Below, piece after piece: positions 43,175 through 50,938 of a DNA stretch of 64,000 nucleotides. The first letter of the stretch is position 1. Every line of letters starts with the position of its first letter. Origin of the DNA: Litoreibacter ponti (GTDB taxonomy: Bacteria > Pseudomonadota > Alphaproteobacteria > Rhodobacterales > Rhodobacteraceae); assembly GCF_003054285.1 (NCBI RefSeq), contig NZ_QBKS01000001.1:310001-374000 (forward strand), in the 5' to 3' direction. The notes under the pieces were generated by a model, which searched no databases, had not been told where the DNA came from, and saw nothing but the letters and a program-made list of their open reading frames with translations. The translations under genes were made by a program, and so were the position numbers.

Positions 43175-44512
43175 ATGGCCAACGCTTTGAAAATCGCAAT
43201 TGTCGACGACGAACAGGACATGCGTCAGTCGATCTCCCAATGGCTCGCGCTGTCGGGCTACGACACCGAGACGTTTGCCAGCGCCGAGGACGCGCTGAAG
43301 GGCATCGGCAATGACTACCCCGGGATCGTCGTCTCCGACATCAAGATGCCCGGCATGGACGGGATGGCGTTTCTCAAGCGCCTGATGAGCCAGGACAGCA
43401 CCCTGCCGGTCATCATGATCACCGGTCATGGCGATGTGCCGATGGCGGTGGAGGCGATGCGCGTGGGCGCCTTCGACTTCCTTGAAAAGCCGTTCAATCC
43501 GGAGCGCATGACCCAGCTGGCCAAACGCGCCACGATCTCGCGCCGCCTGACGCTCGACAACCGCGCCCTGCGCCGGGAGCTGTCGGACGGCGCCGCGCTG
43601 ATGAAGAAGCTCATCGGCTCCAGCCCCGTGATGGAGCGGCTGCGCGAGGATATCCTCGATCTCGGTCAGGCCGACGGCCATGTGCTGATCGATGGCGAGA
43701 CAGGCACCGGCAAGACGCTGACCGCCCACGCGCTGCACGCGGTGGGGCCGCGGGCGGGCAAGAAATTCGTCACCCTGTCCTGCGCCGCCTTCGATGAGGC
43801 CTCGCTTGCCAAGAAACTGTTCGACCCGGTCGAAGAGGGCGAGGAGCTGCCGCTGGTCGAGCAGGCCCGCGGCGGAACCCTGGTGCTGGAAGATATCGAG
43901 GCGCTGCCCGGCACGCTGCAGGCCCGTCTGCTGCAGGTGATCAACGAGCAGGGCACCCCGGCGGAGACGCGCATCATCGCGATTTGCAACACGCAAGAGC
44001 AGGACAAGACCTGCGAGGACCTGATCCGCGCCGATCTTTATTACCGACTTGCGGCGATGAAGATCACCCTGCCACCCCTGCGCCAGCGCGGCGAGGACAT
44101 CCTGACGCTGTTCAACCGCTTCGGCGAGCAGTTCGGCGAGGAATACGGCTCCGATGCGCCGCAAGTGGCTGCGCAGGAGGCGGCGCAATTGCTGCAGGCG
44201 CCGTGGCCGGGCAACATCCGCCAGCTGATCAATGTGGCCGAGCGCGCGGTGCTGCAGAACCGCCGTGGCTCCGGCTCGATTGCCTCGCTGTTGATGGCCG
44301 ACAATGCCGAGATGGGGCCTGTCATCACGACCGAGGGCAAGCCGCTGAAGGAATACGTGGAGGCGTTCGAGCGCATGTTGATCGACAACACGATGCGCCG
44401 CCACAAGGGCTCGATCGCAAGCGTGATGGACGAGCTATGCCTGCCGCGCCGGACGCTGAACGAGAAGATGGCCAAATACGGATTGCAGCGCGCCGATTAC
44501 GTCGCGGGGTAG
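43175..44512 (+). CDS. DctD-type response regulator with atypical AAA+ domain
   Basis: The 445-residue protein has a receiver domain with phospho-acceptor D55 (VVSDIKMPG), an AAA+ domain with Walker A GETGTGKT (174-181) and a Fis-type C-terminal helix-turn-helix (CLPRRTLNEKMAKYG). The canonical sigma-54 contact motif GAFTGA is absent: the loop reads KLFDPVEEGEELPL at 214-227. The Walker B box reads LVLED instead of LFLDE. Other ATPase features such as DLYYRL are kept. It may thus activate by a different route, as is known for NtrC of Rhodobacter capsulatus, which also lacks GAFTGA and works with sigma-70 polymerase. An in-frame deletion is less likely because the rest of the domain is intact. 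Confidence 0.88.
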   Translation: MANALKIAIVDDEQDMRQSISQWLALSGYDTETFASAEDALKGIGNDYPGIVVSDIKMPGMDGMAFLKRLMSQDSTLPVIMITGHGDVPMAVEAMRVGAFDFLEKPFNPERMTQLAKRATISRRLTLDNRALRRELSDGAALMKKLIGSSPVMERLREDILDLGQADGHVLIDGETGTGKTLTAHALHAVGPRAGKKFVTLSCAAFDEASLAKKLFDPVEEGEELPLVEQARGGTLVLEDIEALPGTLQARLLQVINEQGTPAETRIIAICNTQEQDKTCEDLIRADLYYRLAAMKITLPPLRQRGEDILTLFNRFGEQFGEEYGSDAPQVAAQEAAQLLQAPWPGNIRQLINVAERAVLQNRRGSGSIASLLMADNAEMGPVITTEGKPLKEYVEAFERMLIDNTMRRHKGSIASVMDELCLPRRTLNEKMAKYGLQRADYVAG

Positions 44513-44640
44513 AAGGCCGTTCGAACGGCCTTCCCCACGCGAATTGGAATTCGCGTGGGGAAGTGCCTTGCAAGGCACTTCCTTAAAGCCGCGTCGACGC
44601 GGCTTCCGCCATCTCTATAAGGTAACCCGTGGGTTACCTT
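44512..44640. repeat. Palindrome array A (five tandem palindromes after dctD-type gene)
   Basis: The array holds perfect or near-perfect palindromes in tandem. A1 is AAGGCCGTTCGAACGGCCTT at 44513-44532. A2 is CCCCACGCGAATT-GG-AATTCGCGTGGGG at 44533-44560. A3 is a 24-bp palindrome with core TTGCAA at 44559-44582. A4 is AAGCCGCGTCGACGCGGCTT at 44586-44605. A5 is AAGGTAACCC-GT-GGGTTACCTT at 44619-44640. A1, A2 and A3 abut or share bases. There is no T-run after any arm. A1 is identical to the first palindrome of array B. I see no linked transposase. It starts at the last base of the preceding stop codon. Confidence 0.9.
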
Positions 44641-44720
44641 GCGGCATACGTTTGGATCGAAACGGAAAGTTCGACCCTTTCTGCCTTGGCAGCCCACAGC
44701 GGCCGTCGCCATTTAGCCCT

Positions 44721-45065
44721 ATGGAGATTGTAAGTGTTAACGCCTGGGGCTCGCGCGAAGCCCTGTGGTCCAACCTGAAAGCTTGGCTGCCCGCGCAGCG
44801 GGGCAGGGTGGTGTGCCTGCAAGAGGTCATCCGCGCCCTCCAACCCAGCCCCGAACAGCTTTACTACCGCGATCCGTACCGCGAGCTGGCGCAGCGCGCC
44901 GATCTCTACGATGAGGTTTGCGCGGCCTTTCCGGACCATCAGGCCCGCTTCGCCGATGACGCGCTGATCTCCGATCCGGGCGCGGTCGCGCGGTTCGATG
45001 TCCCGGCCGCGCCGGTCGTCTCTGACCACCGCGCTTTGCATCTTTCGGTGATCCTCAACGGGTGA
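44721..45065 (+). pseudogene. Endonuclease/exonuclease/phosphatase family remnant with internal deletion
   Basis: The 114-residue frame starts like an EEP hydrolase (MEIVSVNAWG, VVCLQEVIRA with the metal-binding Glu). It ends like one (RFDVPAAPVVSDHRALHLSV, containing the SDH motif), but the middle is missing. Residues about 1-77 and 78-114 are joined in frame at about RFADDALISD. The expected central catalytic His region and the D-x-N motif of a family member of about 230-250 residues are absent. It has no ribosome binding site and lies directly after palindrome array A. I read it as a decayed gene; a shortened but expressed protein is less likely. Confidence 0.7.
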
Positions 45066-45493
45066 AATCGAGCGATGCCGCAGCGCAGAGGCGATTGCGC
45101 ATTGTAAAAGACATATGAAACCCCTTATGTGTGGGGAACGGTCCGGTCGCCCAAAGGGGGCGCGTTGGACCGGTAGAGTTTCACTGCAGCCGAGCCGCGC
45201 ACGACAAAACGACGGCGACGCGTCGCAGGATTAACGGCCCCTCGGGGCCACGCCGCAGGCGCCGGATGCGCGCCGTGGCACCTTTCGTAAAGGCCCGCGC
45301 CACAAGGTCGGGTCGGAGACAAGACCGCGATGAGACGCGACGGGGACATTGGCAGGCAAGAAGGCGGACATCGTTCCGCCGCGCCCTATGCCGTGGTCGC
45401 CGCAGCTCTCAGGTTCGCCCAAACAAGCCATCCCGCCAGACCCAAAGCGCCCCCCGGGGCGCCCGAAGCCGTGGCCGGATGCGATCGGAAAAC
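45066..45493 (+). promoter_or_regulatory. Non-coding leader region of rne (candidate long 5' UTR)
   Basis: This 428-bp stretch has no supported gene although one frame stays open into rne. It is GC-rich and contains two clear hairpins: GGCCCC-TC-GGGGCC at 45236-45249 and GCGCCCC-CC-GGGGCGC at 45447-45462, the second 31 bp before the RNase E start. AT-rich sequence with possible promoter elements is near 45095-45130. RNase E mRNA is autoregulated through a long leader in E. coli, so a similar role is plausible but not shown. Confidence 0.55.
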
Positions 45494-48328
45494 ATGGCTA
45501 AGAAAATGCTTATCGACGCCACCCACGCGGAAGAGACCCGCGTCGTGGTGGCAGACGGAAACAAGATCGAGGAGTTCGATTTTGAATCCGAGAACAAACG
45601 CCAGCTCGCTGGCAACATCTACCTCGCAAAAGTAACCCGGGTTGAGCCGTCGCTGCAGGCGGCCTTCGTGGACTATGGCGGCAACCGCCATGGCTTCCTC
45701 GCCTATTCGGAAATCCATCCCGACTACTACCAGATCCCCACGGCAGACCGTCAGGCGCTGATCGAGGAAGAGCTCGAATACGCCCGCCAGCAGGCCGAAG
45801 AGGACGACGAGGACAAGCCCAAGAAATCCCGCTCACGCTCGCGCAGCCGGTCGCGCTCCCGCGCGTCCAAGGCCAAGTCCGATGATGCGGTCGTGACCGA
45901 AGAACTCGCGCCCGAGGCCGAAGCGCCGCCCGCAGAGGCGCTGGAAGAAACCGCAGAGGCCGCGGCAGAGACCGAAGCGCAGGAAGAAAAGCCCAAGAGC
46001 CGCTCGCGCTCGCGCCGAAAGAAGGCGGACGAGCCCGCGCCCGAGGGCGAGATCGAAGAGGCCACTGCCGAGGAATCCCAAGACGAGGCCAAGGCCCGCA
46101 CGGCGGAAGTGGTCGCGGCGATCCCGGGCATGGACGTGGTCGATCTTAAAGACGATGAGGACGACACGGACGCCGACGACGGCGACAGCGGCGACGACGA
46201 GGAGGACGACGAACAATCGGCGTCCGAGAAGGACGAGAACATCGAAAGCGTCGCTCAGGAAGACGTGACCGAGGAAATCCGCCAGCCGCGCAAGCCGCGG
46301 CCCAAGCGCTACAAGATCCAGGAAGTCATAAAGGTCCGCCAGATCCTGCTGGTCCAGGTCGTCAAGGAAGAGCGCGGCAACAAGGGCGCGGCGCTGACCA
46401 CGTACCTGTCGCTGGCCGGCCGCTACTGCGTGCTGATGCCCAACACCGCCCGCGGCGGCGGCATCTCGCGCAAGATCACCAACGCGGCGGACCGCAAAAA
46501 GCTGAAGGCCATCGCCTCCGAAATCGACGTGCCGAAAGGCGCGGGTCTGATCGTGCGCACGGCGGGCAGCCAGCGCACCAAGACCGAGATCAAGCGCGAC
46601 TACGAATACCTGCAGCGCCAGTGGGAGCAGGTCCGCGAGCTGACGCTGAAATCCATCGCGCCCGCGCAGATCTACGAAGAGGGCGACCTGATCAAACGCT
46701 CGATCCGCGATCTCTATAACAAGGAGATCGACGAGGTCATCGTCGAGGGCGAGGGCGGCTACCGCACCGCCAAGGACTTCATGAAGATGATCATGCCGTC
46801 CCACGCCAAGAACGTGAAGCGCTACACCGACCCGATGCCGCTGTTTGCGCGCTATCAGGTGGAAAGCTACCTGTCGGGCATGTTCAACCCGACCGTGCAG
46901 CTGCCCTCCGGCGGCTACATCGTGATCGGTATCACCGAGGCGCTGGTCGCCGTGGACGTGAACTCCGGCCGCGCCACCAAGGAAGGCTCGATCGAGCAGA
47001 CCGCGCTCAAGACCAACCTTGAAGCCGCCGCTGAAGTGGCCCGTCAGGCGCGCCTGCGCGACCTCGCCGGACTGATCGTGATCGACTTCATCGACATGGA
47101 CGAGCGGCGCAACAACAACGCCGTCGAGAAGCTTCTGAAAGACAAGCTGAAGACCGACCGTGCCCGCATTCAGGTGGGCCGCATCTCTGGCTTCGGCCTG
47201 CTCGAGATGTCACGCCAGCGTCTGCGCCCCGGCATGCTCGAGGCGTCCACACAGTCCTGCCCGTCGTGCCACGGCACCGGCCTGATCCGCTCCGACGACA
47301 GCCTTGCGCTGACCATCCTGCGCCAGCTGGAAGAAGAAGGCACCCGCAAACGCTCCCGCGAGGTGCTGCTGAAGGCGCCCGTGGCGGTCATCAACTACCT
47401 GATGAACGAGAAGCGCGAGCATCTGGCCCAGATCGAATCCCGCTACAACATGGCCGTGCGTCTGGAAGCCGACCCGCATCTGGTTAGCCCCGACTACTCG
47501 ATCGAGAAGTTCAAGACAGCGACCCGCGTGATCCACCCGGTCGCGGCGAATGTGGTCTCGATGGACAGCATCGACATGTCCGATATGGACGAGGTCGAAG
47601 AGGCGGAAGAGGTGGTCGAAGAGACTGCTGCGACGCCGGAGACGCCCGAGCTGGACGAAGACGGCAACCCGAAGAAGAAAAAGCGCCGTCGCCGGCGTGG
47701 GGGCCGGGGCCGTTCCAAGTCGCGCTCTGAAAATGATGAAAACGGCGAGACGTCCGAGGGCGGCGAAGCGCAGGCTGCGCCCGATGATGCGGCGGGCGAG
47801 GACGCTCCGGCGGAGACCTCGACCGACGCGCCTGCGGAGGAGAAGCCCAAGAGCCGGTCGCGTTCCCGCTCGCGCAAGCCCAAGGACGAAGTCGCTGCAG
47901 ACGCCGCCGAGACTACGGATGCGACAGCAGAAGAGTCGAGCCCGGCGGCCGAAGATGAGACGCCAAAGAAGACCACCCGCTCGCGCGCCAAGAAGCCCAA
48001 GGCAGACGCGCCTGTGGCCGAGGCCGAGGCGGAAGCTCCGGCGGAGGACGAAAAGCCCAAGAAGACCACCCGGTCCCGGGCGAAGAAGCCGAAAGTAGAG
48101 GCGGACGCACCGGCCGAGCCTGTCGCGGACGCTCCTGCAGAACCGGTGGCCGAAGAGCCCGCGCCGAAGCCCAAGAAGACTCGCACCCGGGTCTCCAAGC
48201 CGAAAGTGGCCGAGACGGTTGAGGCCGCACCGGCGGAAGCGGCGCCTGCAGAGGCTGCCACCGCCGAGCCGGCCGCAGAAGAGGCCCCCAAGCCCAAGCG
48301 CAAGGGCTGGTGGTCGCTGGGCCGCTAG
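45494..48328 (+). CDS. rne: Ribonuclease E with large acidic/RS-rich insert in the S1 domain
   Basis: This is the essential endoribonuclease that starts mRNA decay and trims rRNA and tRNA. The 944-residue protein has its S1 domain split by an insertion (about residues 95-272) of RSRSRS repeats and acidic runs (DDEDDTDADD). The catalytic domain follows, with D488 and D531 (VAVDVNSG, LIVIDFIDMD), spaced 43 residues like D303/D346 of E. coli. The zinc-link CPSCHG is at 589-594, 101 residues after D488 as in E. coli. The C-terminal scaffold (about 700-944) is a low-complexity Pro/Ala/Lys region with repeats KKTTRSRAKKPK at two sites and a final WWSLGR. Several upstream in-frame starts exist; MAKKMLID matches the family. 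Confidence 0.96.
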   Translation: MAKKMLIDATHAEETRVVVADGNKIEEFDFESENKRQLAGNIYLAKVTRVEPSLQAAFVDYGGNRHGFLAYSEIHPDYYQIPTADRQALIEEELEYARQQAEEDDEDKPKKSRSRSRSRSRSRASKAKSDDAVVTEELAPEAEAPPAEALEETAEAAAETEAQEEKPKSRSRSRRKKADEPAPEGEIEEATAEESQDEAKARTAEVVAAIPGMDVVDLKDDEDDTDADDGDSGDDEEDDEQSASEKDENIESVAQEDVTEEIRQPRKPRPKRYKIQEVIKVRQILLVQVVKEERGNKGAALTTYLSLAGRYCVLMPNTARGGGISRKITNAADRKKLKAIASEIDVPKGAGLIVRTAGSQRTKTEIKRDYEYLQRQWEQVRELTLKSIAPAQIYEEGDLIKRSIRDLYNKEIDEVIVEGEGGYRTAKDFMKMIMPSHAKNVKRYTDPMPLFARYQVESYLSGMFNPTVQLPSGGYIVIGITEALVAVDVNSGRATKEGSIEQTALKTNLEAAAEVARQARLRDLAGLIVIDFIDMDERRNNNAVEKLLKDKLKTDRARIQVGRISGFGLLEMSRQRLRPGMLEASTQSCPSCHGTGLIRSDDSLALTILRQLEEEGTRKRSREVLLKAPVAVINYLMNEKREHLAQIESRYNMAVRLEADPHLVSPDYSIEKFKTATRVIHPVAANVVSMDSIDMSDMDEVEEAEEVVEETAATPETPELDEDGNPKKKKRRRRRGGRGRSKSRSENDENGETSEGGEAQAAPDDAAGEDAPAETSTDAPAEEKPKSRSRSRSRKPKDEVAADAAETTDATAEESSPAAEDETPKKTTRSRAKKPKADAPVAEAEAEAPAEDEKPKKTTRSRAKKPKVEADAPAEPVADAPAEPVAEEPAPKPKKTRTRVSKPKVAETVEAAPAEAAPAEAATAEPAAEEAPKPKRKGWWSLGR

Positions 48329-48342
48329 GCTTTGACATTATG

Positions 48343-48376
48343 ACAGGGCGTGCCAGCGGCGCGCCCTGTTTGTGTT
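48343..48376 (+). terminator. Terminator of rne
   Basis: ACAGGGCG (48343-48350) and CGCCCTGT (48362-48369) form an 8-bp stem around an 11-nt loop, followed by TTGTGTTT. It lies 15 bp after the rne stop. The next gene starts at 48381, so readthrough or an overlapping promoter must express it. Confidence 0.75.
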
Positions 48377-48380
48377 TGCG

Positions 48381-49418
48381 ATGAGCTACGATCTCAACAT
48401 CTATCTCAGCCCAGGGCCACAGCCTGTGCCGGACCCGGTCGAAGGCTTGGGCTGGCAGATCGCGGTTTATCCCGCGACCCCGATTGATCCCGACGACATG
48501 CCGGTCGAGCTGCGCGCCGCGATTGGCCCGCGCAGCCACTTGGTGTCCGTGCATCTCGAAGGGGCCCGCACGTCCCGGGCCGAAGACACGCTGGCGCAGA
48601 TGATCGAGCAGTTCGTGCTCTACGATAATGCGGTGGTGCATGATCTGCAGACCGACCTGCTCACGAGCCAGAAGGGTGTGCAGCAACTGATCATTGCCCC
48701 ACCGGAACCGCGGCCCGCACCGCTGGTGATGGAGTGGATCTACCGCTGCGCGGCGCCTGGGCGCGCGGCGTTGCGCGAACGCATTCTTGATGTGATCGCG
48801 GCGACCGCACCCAAGGCCATGCCGCGCCGCTATGGCAGCTTCGAGCCGATGCCGTTTACCTTTGCCGAGACGGGTCGCGCGCATCTGCTGGAGGACTGGG
48901 GGCGCGAGGAATGGTCCTATTTCTGGCGTGGCAGCGCGCCGTATCAGTGGTGTTTCCACCACGCGCCGATGGTGACCGATGTCCGGCCGCCCAATGAGAT
49001 GGAGCTGTACGAGTGGTGTTCGATGTCGCTTCACGTGTCACAGCGCATCCTGAAGACGAAAAAGGACAAGGCCGCAATGCTGGCGCTGTTTGCCGCGCTG
49101 AGCGAGGCGCTGGACGTGGTCTATGCCGAGATTGTCAGCGAGGCAGATCGCGGCCCGCTCTTCAAGGGTTACGGCTTGCCGCCGCGCGCAGGACTTGCAT
49201 GCGTCATCGGGCCCGACTATGCACCCCATTGGCCGGATTTTGTCGAAGGGTCGAAGGCGATCGGGCAGCACCACATGCGCGATAGCATCATTGGCGACGA
49301 CATATTGCCAGTGCCGCCCGAAACGCTTCACGCCCCGCCGCAGCTGGACCCGCTGAACAACCCGCTCAATACCAAGTGGGCGCGCGCCGAAATATTTCCA
49401 TTCAAACCTCTGAGCTAG
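48381..49418 (+). CDS. Orphan cytoplasmic protein of unknown function
   Basis: The 345-residue protein begins SYDLNIYLSPGPQPVPDPVE and has no signal peptide, membrane helix or recognised catalytic motif. It contains Trp/Tyr-rich segments (DWGREEWSYFWRGSAPYQWC) and a C-terminal Pro-rich stretch. I do not recognise the family; immunity-like or enzyme-modifier proteins are possible but unsupported. The ATG at 48381 is used; a GTG nine bases earlier is also in frame. It lies between the rne terminator and palindrome array B. Confidence 0.75.
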   Translation: MSYDLNIYLSPGPQPVPDPVEGLGWQIAVYPATPIDPDDMPVELRAAIGPRSHLVSVHLEGARTSRAEDTLAQMIEQFVLYDNAVVHDLQTDLLTSQKGVQQLIIAPPEPRPAPLVMEWIYRCAAPGRAALRERILDVIAATAPKAMPRRYGSFEPMPFTFAETGRAHLLEDWGREEWSYFWRGSAPYQWCFHHAPMVTDVRPPNEMELYEWCSMSLHVSQRILKTKKDKAAMLALFAALSEALDVVYAEIVSEADRGPLFKGYGLPPRAGLACVIGPDYAPHWPDFVEGSKAIGQHHMRDSIIGDDILPVPPETLHAPPQLDPLNNPLNTKWARAEIFPFKPLS

Positions 49419-49425
49419 GCGCGGG

Positions 49426-49517
49426 AAGGCCGTTCGAACGGCCTTTCTTCACGGGGTTTCAAACCCCGTGGGATGCGCCTTGCAAGGCGCATCAAGTAAC
49501 GCGCGTCGACGCGCGTT
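49426..49517. repeat. Palindrome array B (four tandem palindromes between convergent genes)
   Basis: Four palindromes occur in the order of array A. B1 is AAGGCCGTTCGAACGGCCTT at 49426-49445, identical to A1. B2 is CACGGGGTTT-C-AAACCCCGTG at 49450-49470. B3 is a 22-bp palindrome with core TTGCAA at 49472-49493. B4 is AACGCGCGTCGACGCGCGTT at 49498-49517. Compared with A, the cores TTCGAA, TTGCAA and GTCGAC are kept, while the arms differ by symmetric changes that keep pairing. The array ends six bases before the stop of the convergent M48 gene. Confidence 0.9.
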
Positions 49518-49522
49518 TGGCC

Positions 49523-50857
49523 TCAACGTCTGCGCGGCGCGGCCTTCGCGGCCGCCAGCACATCCTGCGCGCGCAGCCATCCGTTCGAGCCGCGCGGCAG
49601 GGCGCCCGCGGCCCGCTTGGCGTGAAGCTCGGCATCCTTGAAGCGACCGGTCACCACGAACCGCTCCGCCGTGGCGACAGACGCCATGGCATTCTGCCCG
49701 GACTTCGCATGGGCCAGTGCCAGATCACGCAGCATGCGCGGATTGTTGGGATCGCGCGCCCGCGCGCGGTTCAGGATCGTCAACGCCTGTTTCACATTGG
49801 CGGCGCTGCCTTCCAGCAGCAGCGCGCGGCCCAGCTCCGCCTCGATGAGCGCCTGGCGCGGCGCAAGCGCCAGCGCGCGGCGGTAGGATTGCACGGCGGC
49901 GGCGTAATTGCGGCTTTCCAGCAGGATTTGCCCGCGCAGCTCGTGGTAGAACGGGTCGTTGGGTCGCATGTTGACGAGGCGCGTCACCTCGTTGATCGCC
50001 TTCTTGGGGGCGGGCGTCTTGTGATAGGCAATCGCCCGGCGCAGCACCGCGATCTCGCCATTGCCCTTGCTTGCGTCGCGGCGCAGCACGTAGCGTGGGT
50101 TGCGCAGGAAGCCCTGCAATTTGGCCGACATGCGGGCGTACCAATATTGGGCCGAGGCGGGGGCGGTGCTGGTGCGGCCCTTGGCGCCGGCGACATAGCC
50201 CTTCACCGCGCGCACCCGGTCGGAACTGAGCGGGTGGCTGCGCGCATAGGGGTCCTGGCGACCGGGGCGAAGCGCCTCTTGGCCGCGGAAGATCTCCAGA
50301 ATGTCGAGCATCGCGGCGGGGTCGATCCCGGCGCTCACAAGATAGCGCAGCGCGCTTTGATCGGCGGACGCTTCCTCGGCCCGGGTATGGGCGAAGAAGG
50401 CTCGCTGCGCCGAGCTGGCCGTGCCCGCCGCAAGCCCCACCGCCGCCTGACCCTGACCGCCCGCGGCCGCCGCGGCCGCCAGCGCGAGCCCCACCGCGGA
50501 GATCCGGCTGGCCGAGCGCGCGTTCGTCGCGCGCCGCGTCAGGTGGCCATTGGCGATATGGGCGACCTCATGGGCAATGACGGCCTGCAGCGCCTCGGGG
50601 CGCTGGAGCCGCATGATCAATCCGGAATGGATGAAGATGTGGTTGGCGTCGACCACAAACGCGTTCAGCGTCGAGGCGTTGATCACCAGGATGCGGATGC
50701 GGTTCGGCCCCATGCCCGCGGCGCTCAGCACGGGCCGGGCGAGCTGCTTGAGCGAGTGCTCGATCTCGGCGTCGCGGATCAGGCTGACGGCGGCGGCGGG
50801 CAGGCTGACGCAGGCCAGCACCAGCGCCGCGAGGCTCAGGCGAAAGAGATGGATCAT
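49523..50857 (-). CDS. M48 family metalloprotease with TPR domain (BepA-like)
   Basis: The 444-residue periplasmic protein has a signal peptide (residues 1-23), the zinc motif HEVAH (about residue 95, AVIAHEVAHIANGH) and the third ligand region EASADQSALRY. C-terminal TPR repeats follow (about 290-430, AAVQSYRRALALAPR). The BepA/YfgC group assists outer-membrane protein assembly and degrades misfolded LptD, and lptD lies at the left end of this window. The ATG at 50857 is followed directly by the signal peptide. It is convergent with the orphan gene across array B. Confidence 0.9.
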   Translation of the reverse strand: MIHLFRLSLAALVLACVSLPAAAVSLIRDAEIEHSLKQLARPVLSAAGMGPNRIRILVINASTLNAFVVDANHIFIHSGLIMRLQRPEALQAVIAHEVAHIANGHLTRRATNARSASRISAVGLALAAAAAAGGQGQAAVGLAAGTASSAQRAFFAHTRAEEASADQSALRYLVSAGIDPAAMLDILEIFRGQEALRPGRQDPYARSHPLSSDRVRAVKGYVAGAKGRTSTAPASAQYWYARMSAKLQGFLRNPRYVLRRDASKGNGEIAVLRRAIAYHKTPAPKKAINEVTRLVNMRPNDPFYHELRGQILLESRNYAAAVQSYRRALALAPRQALIEAELGRALLLEGSAANVKQALTILNRARARDPNNPRMLRDLALAHAKSGQNAMASVATAERFVVTGRFKDAELHAKRAAGALPRGSNGWLRAQDVLAAAKAAPRRR

Positions 50858-50938
50858 CGGCGGCGTCCTCCGGCAAGGCGATTTGACCCCGACCTGCGCG
50901 CGGGGTTAGGTGCGCTGAAACGAGACTGCGAGGATATG

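Noticed and set aside
44544..44720. Reading frames through array A that give peptides such as GRPFERP in both arrays
   Set aside because: They result from the palindromes, which lack stops in several frames; no ribosome site or family supports translation.
45131..45493. N-terminal extension of RNase E by 121 residues
   Set aside because: It is Arg-rich, without homology to RNase E N-termini; MAKKMLID matches the family start.
49376..50938. Long plus-strand open frame leading through array B into the aminotransferase
   Set aside because: It is antisense to the M48 gene and array B; the aminotransferase begins at 50939 by family comparison.
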